Assembly: GCA_017621495.1 (NCBI GenBank)
Contig: JAGATB010000005.1
Location: 1-64,000 of the forward strand
Origin: Clostridia bacterium
GTDB lineage: Bacteria > Bacillota > Clostridia > UMGS1810
Length of the DNA stretch: 64,000 nt
Direction: 5' to 3'
Shown: positions 32,540-41,694 of the stretch, one piece after another
Position numbering within the stretch: the first letter of the stretch is position 1
Layout: every line of letters begins with the position of its first letter
The notes under the pieces: model-generated
What the model saw: only the letters and a program-made list of their open reading frames with translations
Told to the model about the DNA's origin: nothing
Database searches by the model: none
Translations under genes and position numbers: made by a program

Positions 32540-33616
32540 TTAGTTTTTTGTAGTGACTTTATCAAATATCAAATATGTAAGAATTACCGAAGTTAAGCCG
32601 GATACAATCTTGCCTACTATCACAGGAAGTATGTAATTGGCGTCAAACGCCATTGTAAATGCCAGATGGCTTCCCAAAACAAAAGCTCCCGAAACGGCAA
32701 AAGCAGAGTTTATAGCCGCACCTTTTTTGTCCATTTTGTCCATCATTCCAAATGCAGTTGCACTTGTGACAAGAGTTGAAATGACGCCTATAACCGAAAT
32801 TTCGTTTATTCCAAAATGTTTGCCGACATCTTTAAGCGGTTTTGCCAAAAGCTTTGAAAGAATACACATAAACGGAAATGAACCCGACAAAACGATTGCA
32901 ATATTAAGGCAGATTGCCGCACCTTCTTCGATTGTGGCAAGCCCTTTAATAACTTCAAATCCTGTCAAAAATCTTATAATTCCAAGTAACAGACCAAATG
33001 TAATCACAATGGAAATTAACACACTGAACACCTTGAAAATCTTTATACATATATTCGGTGTCAAAACAAGACCTACAGCTATGATCGCAGAAAAAAGTAT
33101 AAGAGGGATAAGATTAATTATAAGCATCGCAAACGGTATCTTGCAGATAATTCCCGAAACAAAACATCCCACAGGGATAGTTACTATTCCGCATAAAAAA
33201 CCGTACATAAGTTCTTGCTGGCGAGTTTTTTCAACCACACCAAAGGCAAACGGAATAGTAAAGGAAATCGTGCACCCCATCATTGATGAAACTACAAGTG
33301 CATTATAAAGACCGATTTTTTGATTTGCAGCCATTTTGATTGCCATAGGTGCACCACCCATATCATTTGCAAACAGAGATGCAGGAATAACAGAAGCATC
33401 TAAATGCAAAACTTTTTGAAAAAATACCGCTATCGGAACCATTATTTCTGCCAGAAATGGGGATATTATTATCATACCAATCATTGAAAGCGCCATTACG
33501 CCCAAAAGATTAAATGCTTTTTCAAATTCTTTACCTAAACCAAAGCGATTGCCAAATATCTTATCAAAAGCTCCCAATATCGAAAAAAACACTACTATGG
33601 TTGTAAAATATTTCAT
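32540..33616 (-). CDS. EutH-like permease
   Basis: The 358-residue protein has about 10-11 membrane helices and EutH features (VIPASLFANDMGGAPMA, NALVVSSMMGCTISFTIPFAFG, SGAFVLGSHLAFTMAFD). EutH proteins bring ethanolamine into the cell. No ammonia lyase, microcompartment or eutVW gene lies in the window, so this orphan gene inside a sugar operon may carry another small solute, for example an aglycone released or imported with the sugar. Confidence 0.8.
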   Translation of the reverse strand: MKYFTTIVVFFSILGAFDKIFGNRFGLGKEFEKAFNLLGVMALSMIGMIIISPFLAEIMVPIAVFFQKVLHLDASVIPASLFANDMGGAPMAIKMAANQKIGLYNALVVSSMMGCTISFTIPFAFGVVEKTRQQELMYGFLCGIVTIPVGCFVSGIICKIPFAMLIINLIPLILFSAIIAVGLVLTPNICIKIFKVFSVLISIVITFGLLLGIIRFLTGFEVIKGLATIEEGAAICLNIAIVLSGSFPFMCILSKLLAKPLKDVGKHFGINEISVIGVISTLVTSATAFGMMDKMDKKGAAINSAFAVSGAFVLGSHLAFTMAFDANYILPVIVGKIVSGLTSVILTYLIFDKVTTKN

Positions 33617-33628
33617 ACTTCTCTCCTT

Positions 33629-34459
33629 CTAAAGCGAAACCGCTTCAAATCCGTTTTTAGTCAAAATATATCTTTCCTTAAATCCGCATTCTTTCAAAAG
33701 TGCTGCCGCTTCATCAAACTTATAATCAAGCTTCATTTTATTATGACAATCCGAGGATATAACAGCGCCAAAACCAAGTCTTTTTAGTTCTTTTAACAAC
33801 AAAAAATCCGGATAAGGTGTAGTTCTGTACCCCCTCGCCATTGCTCCCGTATTAATTTCAAAAAAAGGAATTTTTCCACGCAAGGCTTCCATGGCATCCA
33901 ACGCAGTGCTTAGATATTCTTTTGACTCCACATCAAAAAATTTTCTTGTTTCGCAATGCTTGGTTATTAAATCAAAGTGCCCAATTATATCAAAATCGCC
34001 ATAATCCGGAAGCTGTGCTAAAGCAGAATAATACGCTTTGGCATACTTTATTGCATCTGCACCGTAAAAGTCATTTATAATATTTTCAACATCATCAACA
34101 CTCTTATCAAAATCAATATATTTATCTCCGTCTCTAAGATAATGGACTGAACCGATGAGATAATCATAATTCGACATATCAGGATTGGAATACATATCCA
34201 CCTCAAGTCCAAGATAAATTTCTATTTGACCTTTGTATTTTTCCTTCAAATCGGCTACACACTTTTTATATTCTTTGGTGTGATCGCCTATTTTTGCAAA
34301 TGCCTTAGAATAATGTGTAAATGAATGTCCCGAAAATCCAATCGAACTAAACCCCTTTTCAATAGCAAAAAGGACGATTTCTTCCGGAGTGTCTAAACCA
34401 TCGCAAAACTTTGTATGAGTATGTAAATTCTGAATAGGTTTAATTTTAATCTCCTCCAA
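33629..34459 (-). CDS. PHP-domain phosphatase (HisJ-like histidinol-phosphatase family)
   Basis: The 276-residue protein begins with the metal site LHTHTKFCDGLDTPEEIV (12-29), has GFSGHS, GLEVDM and SSDCHN, the four PHP motifs of HisJ-type phosphoesterases. It lies 9 bp after pgmB and 12 bp before eutH in a sugar operon, away from histidine genes, so a sugar-phosphate or other phosphoester is a likelier substrate than histidinol phosphate. The reading frame opens with TTG; GGAGGAG overlaps that codon and points to a start a few codons later where only ATT is available, so the true start is uncertain. Confidence 0.75.
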   Translation of the reverse strand: MEEIKIKPIQNLHTHTKFCDGLDTPEEIVLFAIEKGFSSIGFSGHSFTHYSKAFAKIGDHTKEYKKCVADLKEKYKGQIEIYLGLEVDMYSNPDMSNYDYLIGSVHYLRDGDKYIDFDKSVDDVENIINDFYGADAIKYAKAYYSALAQLPDYGDFDIIGHFDLITKHCETRKFFDVESKEYLSTALDAMEALRGKIPFFEINTGAMARGYRTTPYPDFLLLKELKRLGFGAVISSDCHNKMKLDYKFDEAAALLKECGFKERYILTKNGFEAVSL

Positions 34460-34468
34460 ATCGGATTA

Positions 34469-35104
34469 TCAAATTAGTTCTCCCAGAGACTTTGCGCTGT
34501 ATGTAGCTATTTCATATGTACCGGCATAGCCAACTGCCAAGACATCCATCCCTGCGCTAATGGCAGCATCAACACCTGCATAAGCATCTTCTACTACCAT
34601 ACAATCCTTGGGATTAACACCGAGCTTTTTAGCGGCAACTAAAAAAACATCGGGTGCCGGCTTGGAATTCTTGATGTCATTTCCATCTGCTATTGCATCG
34701 AAAATCCCGTCGCATTGAACTTGTTTAAGAATAGTCATTGTATTTTTGCTCGAAGAACCGATTGCCACCTTCAAACCGACTGATTTTGCCATATCTATAA
34801 ACTCTAATGCACCATCAAGAATTGCACTTTGGTCAAGAGTTTGAATTTTTTCTACATAATAATTATTTTTTCTTGTTGCCATTTCAAGTTTTTCTTCGTC
34901 GGTATATTGCTTTTGTGCACGCTCAAGAACTATTTCGAGCGACTCCATACGGCTGACACCTCTCAGCCTTTGATTTATTTCTCTGTCAAAATAAATCCCT
35001 TCTTCATCTGATAGCATTTTCCATGCCTCGTAATGACATTCGTCAGTAGATACGATTACACCGTCCAAATCAAAAATTACAGCTTTATATTTTTTAAAAT
35101 TCAT
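34469..35104 (-). CDS. pgmB: Beta-phosphoglucomutase
   Basis: The 211-residue HAD enzyme has the nucleophile motif FDLDGVIVSTDECHYEAW (residues 9-26), the cap-domain RLRGVSRMESLE, GSSSKN and VEDAYAGVDAA. It converts beta-glucose 1-phosphate to glucose 6-phosphate. Inverting GH65 phosphorylases release exactly this beta anomer, and one heads the same operon. AAGGACGG before the ATG at 35104 fixes the start; a longer TTG start has no support. Confidence 0.92.
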   Translation of the reverse strand: MNFKKYKAVIFDLDGVIVSTDECHYEAWKMLSDEEGIYFDREINQRLRGVSRMESLEIVLERAQKQYTDEEKLEMATRKNNYYVEKIQTLDQSAILDGALEFIDMAKSVGLKVAIGSSSKNTMTILKQVQCDGIFDAIADGNDIKNSKPAPDVFLVAAKKLGVNPKDCMVVEDAYAGVDAAISAGMDVLAVGYAGTYEIATYSAKSLGELI

Positions 35105-35142
35105 ATTTGTTTTCCGTCCTTGTGCTATTTTACTATAATAGT

Positions 35143-35175
35143 GTTTTGTCCTCAAAAAAATTTTGAGGACAAAAC
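35143..35175. terminator. Intra-operon hairpin between the binding-protein and pgmB genes
   Basis: GTTTTGTCCTCAAAA pairs perfectly with TTTTGAGGACAAAAC over 15 bp. It can partly terminate or protect the 3' end of the solute-binding-protein mRNA, the usual way importers keep the binding protein in excess. Confidence 0.75.
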
Positions 35176-35193
35176 AGTTTGTTATATAATATA

Positions 35194-36609
35194 TTAATAC
35201 ACCAGATTATCAAGATAGTTTGCCTGGAAATCTGCATTCGCCTTCTTCATAACCTTGGCACAATCAGCATTCTTATTAGTCAATACTTCCTGAATACAAG
35301 CATCAAGTATTGCATAAAGCTCCTGTGCACAAACAGGTTCTTCCGGCTGAATATCAGCAGGGCAATTCGCAACGAAATCATTATATAATTTTACATGATT
35401 GATATTTGCATTTGCCTTTGAATCAATATACTTGTGATACCATTTAAGTGCCTCTGTATCCACATTCCATGGGCTCATACTCTTGATACCGACATGACGT
35501 CCTTCGTTGAGCTGACTTTCGATAGACGCTTCTGCATTCTTCTTGTATTCGTCTGTCAGGCTGTAATTGTATGCAGTTTCAATCCAGCGAATTGCAGCAT
35601 CAATCTGGTCTTCTGTTGCATCAGCTTTAACACAAAGAACTTCACCACCAAGAAGAGTTACATGACGCTTTGGTCCTGCAGGTGTTGCCAGCATACCAAC
35701 CTTATCTGCTGTCATACCGTATTTTACAACACGTCTGGGATAGTCACCTGCTGTTATAGTCATAGCACCATTGCCTGTTGCAAACTGTTTGTACCATTCT
35801 TCGCCGTTAATCAATGTATTTGCGGGAAGAACATTGTGCTTCCATTTTAAGTCTTTGATAAACTGAAGTGCCTCTGCAGCTTCCTTGGTATCAAAGGTTG
35901 CTTTCCATTTGCCGTCGGCATCCTTTTCCATAAAATCAACACCAAAGGACCATGCAATAGATGTAAATATCCAACCGCCGCTGTTTCCTGCTGTAGGAAG
36001 AACGATACCAGGCTTGCCTGTTGCTTCTTTAATCTTAACAGCGAACTCAACAACCTCATCCCAATCTTTTGGCTGTTTGGGTGTGCCGTCTTCTTCCATG
36101 AGACCTGCTTTTTCAAACATTTCTACGTTATATGCAAGACCAAGAATGTATGCCATAGTCGGGAAAGCCATAATCTTTCCGTTGTCACTTACAACATCCA
36201 TTATACCATCATTGAACTTACCGTCATAACCACGTTTTTTCAAAACCTTTGTAAGGTCAGCAGAATACTCCGAAGTGATTATTTCGGGTACCTCTGTGAA
36301 GCCCGCCATATAAACTGTGGGAAGCTGTCCGCCTGCCGCTTTTGAATAGAAGGTCTGTCTTTCAAAAGCCCAGGTATCAGGAACTATTACAACATCCTCA
36401 TTAGCTTTTTCAAAACGGTCTTTTCTGTCATTCATCTTATCAAGTGACTCGCCCTCAGCGCTGGGCCATGAACCAACAGAAATAACTGTTCTGCCCTCTT
36501 CATCTTTGTCTGTTGCCTTTTTGTTACAACCTGTAAATAAGCCGCAAACAAGCAGCATTGACATTACAAGTGCAACAATTTTGATACTTTTCTTTTTTCC
36601 TTTAAACAT
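35194..36609 (-). CDS. Sugar ABC transporter substrate-binding lipoprotein
   Basis: The 471-residue protein has a signal peptide ending in the lipobox LFTGC (cysteine near 28) and the family 1 solute-binding fold (ISVGSWPSAEGE start, EYSADLTKVLKK, FPTMAYILGLAYNVEMFEKAGL). It is anchored outside the membrane and feeds the two permeases encoded just upstream. No ATPase gene is present; Firmicutes sugar importers of this class usually share the MsmK-type ATPase encoded elsewhere. Confidence 0.9.
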   Translation of the reverse strand: MFKGKKKSIKIVALVMSMLLVCGLFTGCNKKATDKDEEGRTVISVGSWPSAEGESLDKMNDRKDRFEKANEDVVIVPDTWAFERQTFYSKAAGGQLPTVYMAGFTEVPEIITSEYSADLTKVLKKRGYDGKFNDGIMDVVSDNGKIMAFPTMAYILGLAYNVEMFEKAGLMEEDGTPKQPKDWDEVVEFAVKIKEATGKPGIVLPTAGNSGGWIFTSIAWSFGVDFMEKDADGKWKATFDTKEAAEALQFIKDLKWKHNVLPANTLINGEEWYKQFATGNGAMTITAGDYPRRVVKYGMTADKVGMLATPAGPKRHVTLLGGEVLCVKADATEDQIDAAIRWIETAYNYSLTDEYKKNAEASIESQLNEGRHVGIKSMSPWNVDTEALKWYHKYIDSKANANINHVKLYNDFVANCPADIQPEEPVCAQELYAILDACIQEVLTNKNADCAKVMKKANADFQANYLDNLVY

Positions 36610-36648
36610 AGTTTTTTCTCTCCTTTTTATAATAATATTTTTATTATA

Positions 36649-37560
36649 TTACCCTTTGACACCGCCGATATTAATTCCGCCCATAATTCTCTTCTGGAAT
36701 ACGGCGAATATAATGAACGGCGGAATACTTGCAAATACAAGCGCCATAAAATATGTGTTCATCTGTGTGCTGGAATCACCCTGAAGTCTGTAAATTCTAA
36801 GCGGGACAACAACATTTTTGTCAAGTACCAGAAGCGGAGTAAAGAAATCTGACCATGCACCGCTTAAGACACCAATAGATTCATATATTATAATAGGCAT
36901 AGCAAGAGGAAGCATTATCTTAAAAAACACACCGTAGTTGCTGCAACCATCCAGCTTTGCTGCTTCTACATAAGAATTGGAAAGCCCGTCAAAAGCGTTT
37001 TTAAACAGAAGTACAGCAAATGTATCACCGCCCGCACCCAGCCACATAGGCCAGTATGTATCAAGAAGATTTGCACCCATAGGATTATCAGATGCAAATG
37101 GGAAGTGCAGCCAGGAAATATAATTTGGTACCATTCTTATCTGCCCGGGCATCATCATTGTCCATACAACGAGAGTAAATATAAGCTTTGTTCCTGTTGG
37201 CTTTAGCTTTGAAAGAACGTATCCGCCAAAACCACACACAACAATTTTAAAAGCAAGATTTCCAAGAGAAAGTACGATTGTGTTCACAATCTCATCAGAA
37301 AGCTGAAGAACCTGCCACGACTCTGATATTCTTTTTACAATTATATCCCAAGATAAATTTCTGGGGAATATACTAAATGCTTCATATATTTCCTGTGTTT
37401 CCTTAAATGATGTAAGTACAGTCCATATAGCCGGAAAAACCGTTATAACACATGTCAGACAAAGTACCGCAAAGAAAAACCAATACAAAGTCTTGCCTCT
37501 TGCAGTTTTCAAATCGGAGAAACATAAAATACCTGCCTGTTTATTTCTAAACTTTTTCAT
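36649..37560 (-). CDS. Carbohydrate ABC permease, MalG type
   Basis: The 303-residue protein has six membrane helices and the EAA loop EAAKLDGCSNYGVFFKIMLPLAMP that contacts the ATPase. It begins YWFFFAVLCLTCVITVFPAIWTVLTSFK, typical of MalG. It pairs with the MalF-type permease encoded 16 bp upstream. Confidence 0.92.
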   Translation of the reverse strand: MKKFRNKQAGILCFSDLKTARGKTLYWFFFAVLCLTCVITVFPAIWTVLTSFKETQEIYEAFSIFPRNLSWDIIVKRISESWQVLQLSDEIVNTIVLSLGNLAFKIVVCGFGGYVLSKLKPTGTKLIFTLVVWTMMMPGQIRMVPNYISWLHFPFASDNPMGANLLDTYWPMWLGAGGDTFAVLLFKNAFDGLSNSYVEAAKLDGCSNYGVFFKIMLPLAMPIIIYESIGVLSGAWSDFFTPLLVLDKNVVVPLRIYRLQGDSSTQMNTYFMALVFASIPPFIIFAVFQKRIMGGINIGGVKG

Positions 37561-37576
37561 AAATATCTCTCCCTCC

Positions 37577-38512
37577 TTAATGTCTGTCTTCTACTTTGCG
37601 GTTAAGCCAAAAATAGAATATCGTGAAAACTATCAAAATTAAAAATATGATAACACCAAGAGCCATAGCCTGCCCTGTACCTTTTCCGCCGCTGTTAAAA
37701 CCGTAATTATACAGCTGCAGAGACAAAGGTGTTGATGCACCGTTCGGTCCGCCGCCGGTCATAGCCATCGGTGCTTCCATTATCTGAAATACGCTTATTA
37801 TCTGTCTTACTATATTGAGCAGTAGCAATCCTTCGATTGCAGGTCTTGTTACATTCCAGAATCTCTTAAACGAGCTTGCCCCGTCAATCAGAGCAGCTTC
37901 ATACAATTCTGCTGAAACTCCTTGAAGTGCAGCAAAATACAAAAGCATCGTTCCGGGAAAAGCTTTCCAGGTAGAATATATTACTATACCAAGTTTTGCA
38001 AATTTGGGATCATTTAGCCATATGTAAGGTTCCACACCTAACTTTGCAAGAAGCATATTCAAAAGACCCGTATTGTCAGGATAGTACATAAAATACCACA
38101 TCAGCATAGCCGCTATACCGGGTATTACTGTAGGCAAATATATAAGCACTCTGAAACCGCTTTTGAAATGTACCATTTCATTTACCATAATAGCAATTAC
38201 AAGTGGCGGTAAAAAGCCAATTGCAATCGACCACAAAACATACTGAACTGTGTTCCACAGCATAGGCAGAAATTGTGTATGCGACAAAACTATCTTATAA
38301 TTGGCAAATCCGCAAAACTCGCCTACCGAGTATGCCTTCATTCTAAAGAACGACCAGACACCGCCCAATACAGTAGGACGCCACACAAACAGATAAAGAA
38401 TAATAACCATAGGAAGCATTAAAATCCATGCATCTATGTCATTACGAAGCTTCATTTTGCGTCTGTTACGTTTCATGTTTTTTTGAAGCTGTATTTCTTG
38501 CTTGGTTTTCAT
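37577..38512 (-). CDS. Carbohydrate ABC permease, MalF type
   Basis: The 311-residue permease has six membrane helices and the EAA motif EAALIDGASSFKRFWNVTRPAIEG. The N-terminal basic tail (KNMKRNRRKMKLRND) precedes helix 1. Start at the ATG at 38512 is supported by GGAGGGGG upstream; a longer TTG start is not. It forms the membrane channel with the MalG-type partner. Confidence 0.92.
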   Translation of the reverse strand: MKTKQEIQLQKNMKRNRRKMKLRNDIDAWILMLPMVIILYLFVWRPTVLGGVWSFFRMKAYSVGEFCGFANYKIVLSHTQFLPMLWNTVQYVLWSIAIGFLPPLVIAIMVNEMVHFKSGFRVLIYLPTVIPGIAAMLMWYFMYYPDNTGLLNMLLAKLGVEPYIWLNDPKFAKLGIVIYSTWKAFPGTMLLYFAALQGVSAELYEAALIDGASSFKRFWNVTRPAIEGLLLLNIVRQIISVFQIMEAPMAMTGGGPNGASTPLSLQLYNYGFNSGGKGTGQAMALGVIIFLILIVFTIFYFWLNRKVEDRH

Positions 38513-38552
38513 AATTTTAACCCCCTCCAATTTGTTAGATTACAGAAACACT

Positions 38553-39269
38553 TCAGATTTCTATTATGTCGCCGTCATTGGTTATATAATAGTCTATCTC
38601 AAGCTTTTCCTCGTTTTCTTTCAAAAGCTTTACTTTGTCATCTCTTACATGATTAAAAAGAATTTTCTTTGTCCGTGTTTTGTTAAATTTAGGAATTGCT
38701 GTTTCTACACTAAAATGTGTAAGTTCACATACGACAGCGTCAAAATACATCTGTTCTGTGATAACAGGATAATCGCCAAAATCATCTGACAAATCGCCGG
38801 AGAACAAAATTCTCTTTCCTTCTGCTTCAATCATATATGCATACGATTTGCCCCTGGATAGATGCTTTGTGGGGATAGCTGTTACCTTTATGTTTCCGTC
38901 ATCATAGAATTCTCCGTCGGAAACACTTCTTATTTCGCACGGATTTCCGTGTTCGTATGCCCATTCACAATGGTAAAACCATATCAGTTTTTTCATACCC
39001 TCTATATCCGACTCTTCCGGAACATAGAGAGCATTTTTACAATGGAACACACATGAAAATATGTGCATTGCATGGTCATCGTGCATATGTGTTATAAATG
39101 CCGTTTCAAGCTTTTCTCGGGGGATTATATCCATATTTTTGAGCAGATATACAAAGGGTGCACCTGCATCAATAAGATACATTTTCCCATTTGATTCCAG
39201 TACAGAACAGGTAAGAAATCTCCCCTTTTCCTGAGCTCCGTGACAAGTTCCTAAAAAATAAATCTTCAT
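38553..39269 (-). CDS. MBL-fold metal-dependent hydrolase
   Basis: The 238-residue protein has the metallo-beta-lactamase motif THMHDDHA near residue 60, LFSGDLSDDF and a late HVRDD segment, giving a two-metal site. There is no signal peptide. Such enzymes are lactonases, phosphodiesterases or thioesterases; inside this operon a sugar lactone or cyclic phosphate is a reasonable guess. GGAAGGTG before the ATG at 39269 supports the start. Confidence 0.8.
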   Translation of the reverse strand: MKIYFLGTCHGAQEKGRFLTCSVLESNGKMYLIDAGAPFVYLLKNMDIIPREKLETAFITHMHDDHAMHIFSCVFHCKNALYVPEESDIEGMKKLIWFYHCEWAYEHGNPCEIRSVSDGEFYDDGNIKVTAIPTKHLSRGKSYAYMIEAEGKRILFSGDLSDDFGDYPVITEQMYFDAVVCELTHFSVETAIPKFNKTRTKKILFNHVRDDKVKLLKENEEKLEIDYYITNDGDIIEI

Positions 39270-39310
39270 TTTCAGCACCTTCCCAAAATTATTTATACCA
39301 TATGTGTTTA

Positions 39311-41557
39311 TTATACAGAAATTTCTTTTCCGTTTAGTGTAAGTGTAACCTTATCTCCCAAAACGCGTTCTATATTGCAGCCATTTTTGTCTACAATTAC
39401 ATTTAGCTTACTGCCTTTAAACCATACAGGGAACGAATAGCTTTCCCAGCTTTCCGGCAGGACAGGGTTAATTGACAAACCTCCGGTGTTTATTCTGAGA
39501 CCACCGTATCCCATAACGATTGCCAGCCATATTCCACCGATTGAGGCTGAATGTATACCTGCATCCGAATTGTTGGTGTTGTCGCCAAAATCAACACAAC
39601 AGCAATCATAAAACAGCTTATCTGCCATTTCCTTCATACCGAGGCGAACAGCAACAAGTGCATGGATACACATACTGAGCGACGAATCGTGCAGGGTTCT
39701 TTTTTCGTAATATTCAAAGTTTTTGCGAATTGTTTCTTCATCAAATATTTCTCTCATAAGATAAAACAGCATAACAAGGTCTGCCTGCTTAAACACCTGC
39801 ATCTCAAGGATTTCTGCAAAACCGTAATCCTTAAAAATGTCAAACACACTGTCTAAGCTCTTGTAATATGATATGTCTTTTTCTTTTAGTGCTTTGCATC
39901 CGTCAAACTGAGAGATAATACCGTCACCTTCAGGTACCGGCAAATACAGTCCGTCGGCAACCTCAATAATTTTGGCTTTAATATCTTCTATGTTATACTC
40001 TTTTTCGAGTTTTTTCAACAGTTCATCCGGCTTGGAATCAAGAATTTTTGAGGCAAGGATAAGATTCTTGTGTGCCATATAATTTGTATATGCGTTATTG
40101 TCTATATCCTCTTTGTACTCATCAGGGCCTATTACACCTAAAATTTCATATCTTCCGTTCTTTTTGTCTGCTCTTTGCGACCAATATATTGCGGTACGAA
40201 CTATGATTTCGTTTCCGTACTCCTGCATAAACTTTTCATCACCGGTCAGACAATAGTACTGCCATACTGCAAATGCTATACCGGCTGTAACATGAATTTC
40301 GGTTTCGCCCATTGTAAAGCGGCGTCTTTCGCCTGTTAACAAATCCATATCACCAAATTCTATACAGGCTTCGCCATCAGTTATCCATGTACTTTCCCAA
40401 GGAAACATTGCCCCCTCAAAGCCATACTTTGCCGCCTTTTCCTTTGCAACCGGAAGCAGATGATAACGATATTCCAAAAGTCTACGGGCAACATCCGGCT
40501 GTGTGCACAGATAATACGGAAATATAAATATCTCAGTATCCCAATAAGAATGACCCATATAGCCTTCACCACTAAGCGCCTTTGCACCAATGCCAAGACG
40601 GTTATCATCTCTGCTTGCCATAATATGCAAATGGTACTGTGAAAAAATTACTGCCCCGTCTATCAGATCATTATTCGAATTTACACTAACTAAGGATTCA
40701 GACCAAAACTTTTCCCACGAAGCAGCACTTTCCTGCAGTAAACCGTTATATCCAAGTTTAACTGCTTCGGTCAAATATGCTTTTCCGTCACTTCTCAAAG
40801 ATTCGTTACTATATTCAAAGTCAGCATATTCAAAATCTCTCGACATAGCATAAGACACTATTTTTTCCATAGTCAGTTTTTGGTTTTTAGCAAGAGTTTT
40901 TGTAACCTCTGAATATACGCTTCTCCTGTCGATAATTATTCTTTCACTGCATTCCTCGCTAAATTTAAGAATATAATGAATAGCCACATCTACTTGTGAC
41001 TGCAATGTAGTAAGATACATTCCCTTTACTAAATCACTGTATGCTCGTTTTTCCGGATTAGTAAAATGCTGAACTCCTGTGTTTGTAACCTTGCCGTCTA
41101 ATCCCGTAATCAAACAAATCTCTGTTTCCTCCGAAAGAGGAGTAATTGAAACTGTCTGTGCCATAATGTGCTTTCTTGCATCAGACACTATTCTTGAAAA
41201 TTCTATTATGTACTTTTTTCCTTTCGGGCTTTGCCAATTAAGACTTCTTTTGAATTCCCCCGTTTTCATATTAAGACTTGTATAGAATTTTTCAAAGCTT
41301 CCGCAAGTCATATTAAATATTTCGCCGTTTAATGTAATCTGACAATTAGTTGCATCAGGCAAAACAGCCAATTCTGCAACTTCTTCCTTTGGACAATCAA
41401 ACAATCCGTTAATAAGAGTATTTTGGGTAGACTGAAGATAATTTTCTTCAAATGAAGCCCTTACTCCCATATAACCATTACCTTGAGTCCAGATAGACTC
41501 ACGCTTTTTGTTTTTAGTCCAATCAAGTTTTTCAGATTCTAAAATCCATTTTTCCAT
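39311..41557 (-). CDS. GH65 disaccharide phosphorylase
   Basis: The 748-residue protein matches GH65 along its length: N-terminal beta domain (RESIWTQGNGYMGVRASFEE), (alpha/alpha)6 barrel with GHSYWDTEIFIFPYY and the general-acid region IGPDEYKEDIDNNAYTN near 477-493, and a C-terminal lid. It performs phosphorolysis of an alpha-linked glucoside with inversion, releasing beta-glucose 1-phosphate for PgmB in the same operon. The usual His after GPDEY is Lys here, so it may not be a classical maltose or trehalose phosphorylase. Kojibiose-, nigerose- or glucosyl-rhamnose-type substrates are possible. Confidence 0.88.
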   Translation of the reverse strand: MEKWILESEKLDWTKNKKRESIWTQGNGYMGVRASFEENYLQSTQNTLINGLFDCPKEEVAELAVLPDATNCQITLNGEIFNMTCGSFEKFYTSLNMKTGEFKRSLNWQSPKGKKYIIEFSRIVSDARKHIMAQTVSITPLSEETEICLITGLDGKVTNTGVQHFTNPEKRAYSDLVKGMYLTTLQSQVDVAIHYILKFSEECSERIIIDRRSVYSEVTKTLAKNQKLTMEKIVSYAMSRDFEYADFEYSNESLRSDGKAYLTEAVKLGYNGLLQESAASWEKFWSESLVSVNSNNDLIDGAVIFSQYHLHIMASRDDNRLGIGAKALSGEGYMGHSYWDTEIFIFPYYLCTQPDVARRLLEYRYHLLPVAKEKAAKYGFEGAMFPWESTWITDGEACIEFGDMDLLTGERRRFTMGETEIHVTAGIAFAVWQYYCLTGDEKFMQEYGNEIIVRTAIYWSQRADKKNGRYEILGVIGPDEYKEDIDNNAYTNYMAHKNLILASKILDSKPDELLKKLEKEYNIEDIKAKIIEVADGLYLPVPEGDGIISQFDGCKALKEKDISYYKSLDSVFDIFKDYGFAEILEMQVFKQADLVMLFYLMREIFDEETIRKNFEYYEKRTLHDSSLSMCIHALVAVRLGMKEMADKLFYDCCCVDFGDNTNNSDAGIHSASIGGIWLAIVMGYGGLRINTGGLSINPVLPESWESYSFPVWFKGSKLNVIVDKNGCNIERVLGDKVTLTLNGKEISV

Positions 41558-41624
41558 ATGTTATTTACCTCTAAAATTTTTGCAAAAATCACCGTCATAA
41601 TACTGCATGACAGTGACTGCCAAC

Positions 41625-41666
41625 TGCTAAAACACATCTGTGATATATTTAGCAGTCAGCAATACA
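41625..41666. terminator. Hairpin between the exported-enzyme and sugar operons
   Basis: ACTGCTAAAA and TTTAGCAGT arms enclose a second small palindrome (CACATCTGTG). It lies in the 137-bp gap and may end the upstream exported-protein operon; the U-run is poor. A weak minus-strand promoter (TTGGCA, TATTAT) for GH65 lies next to it. Confidence 0.4.
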
Positions 41667-41694
41667 CTTTAAATGTCAACTATTTTTTTAAACT

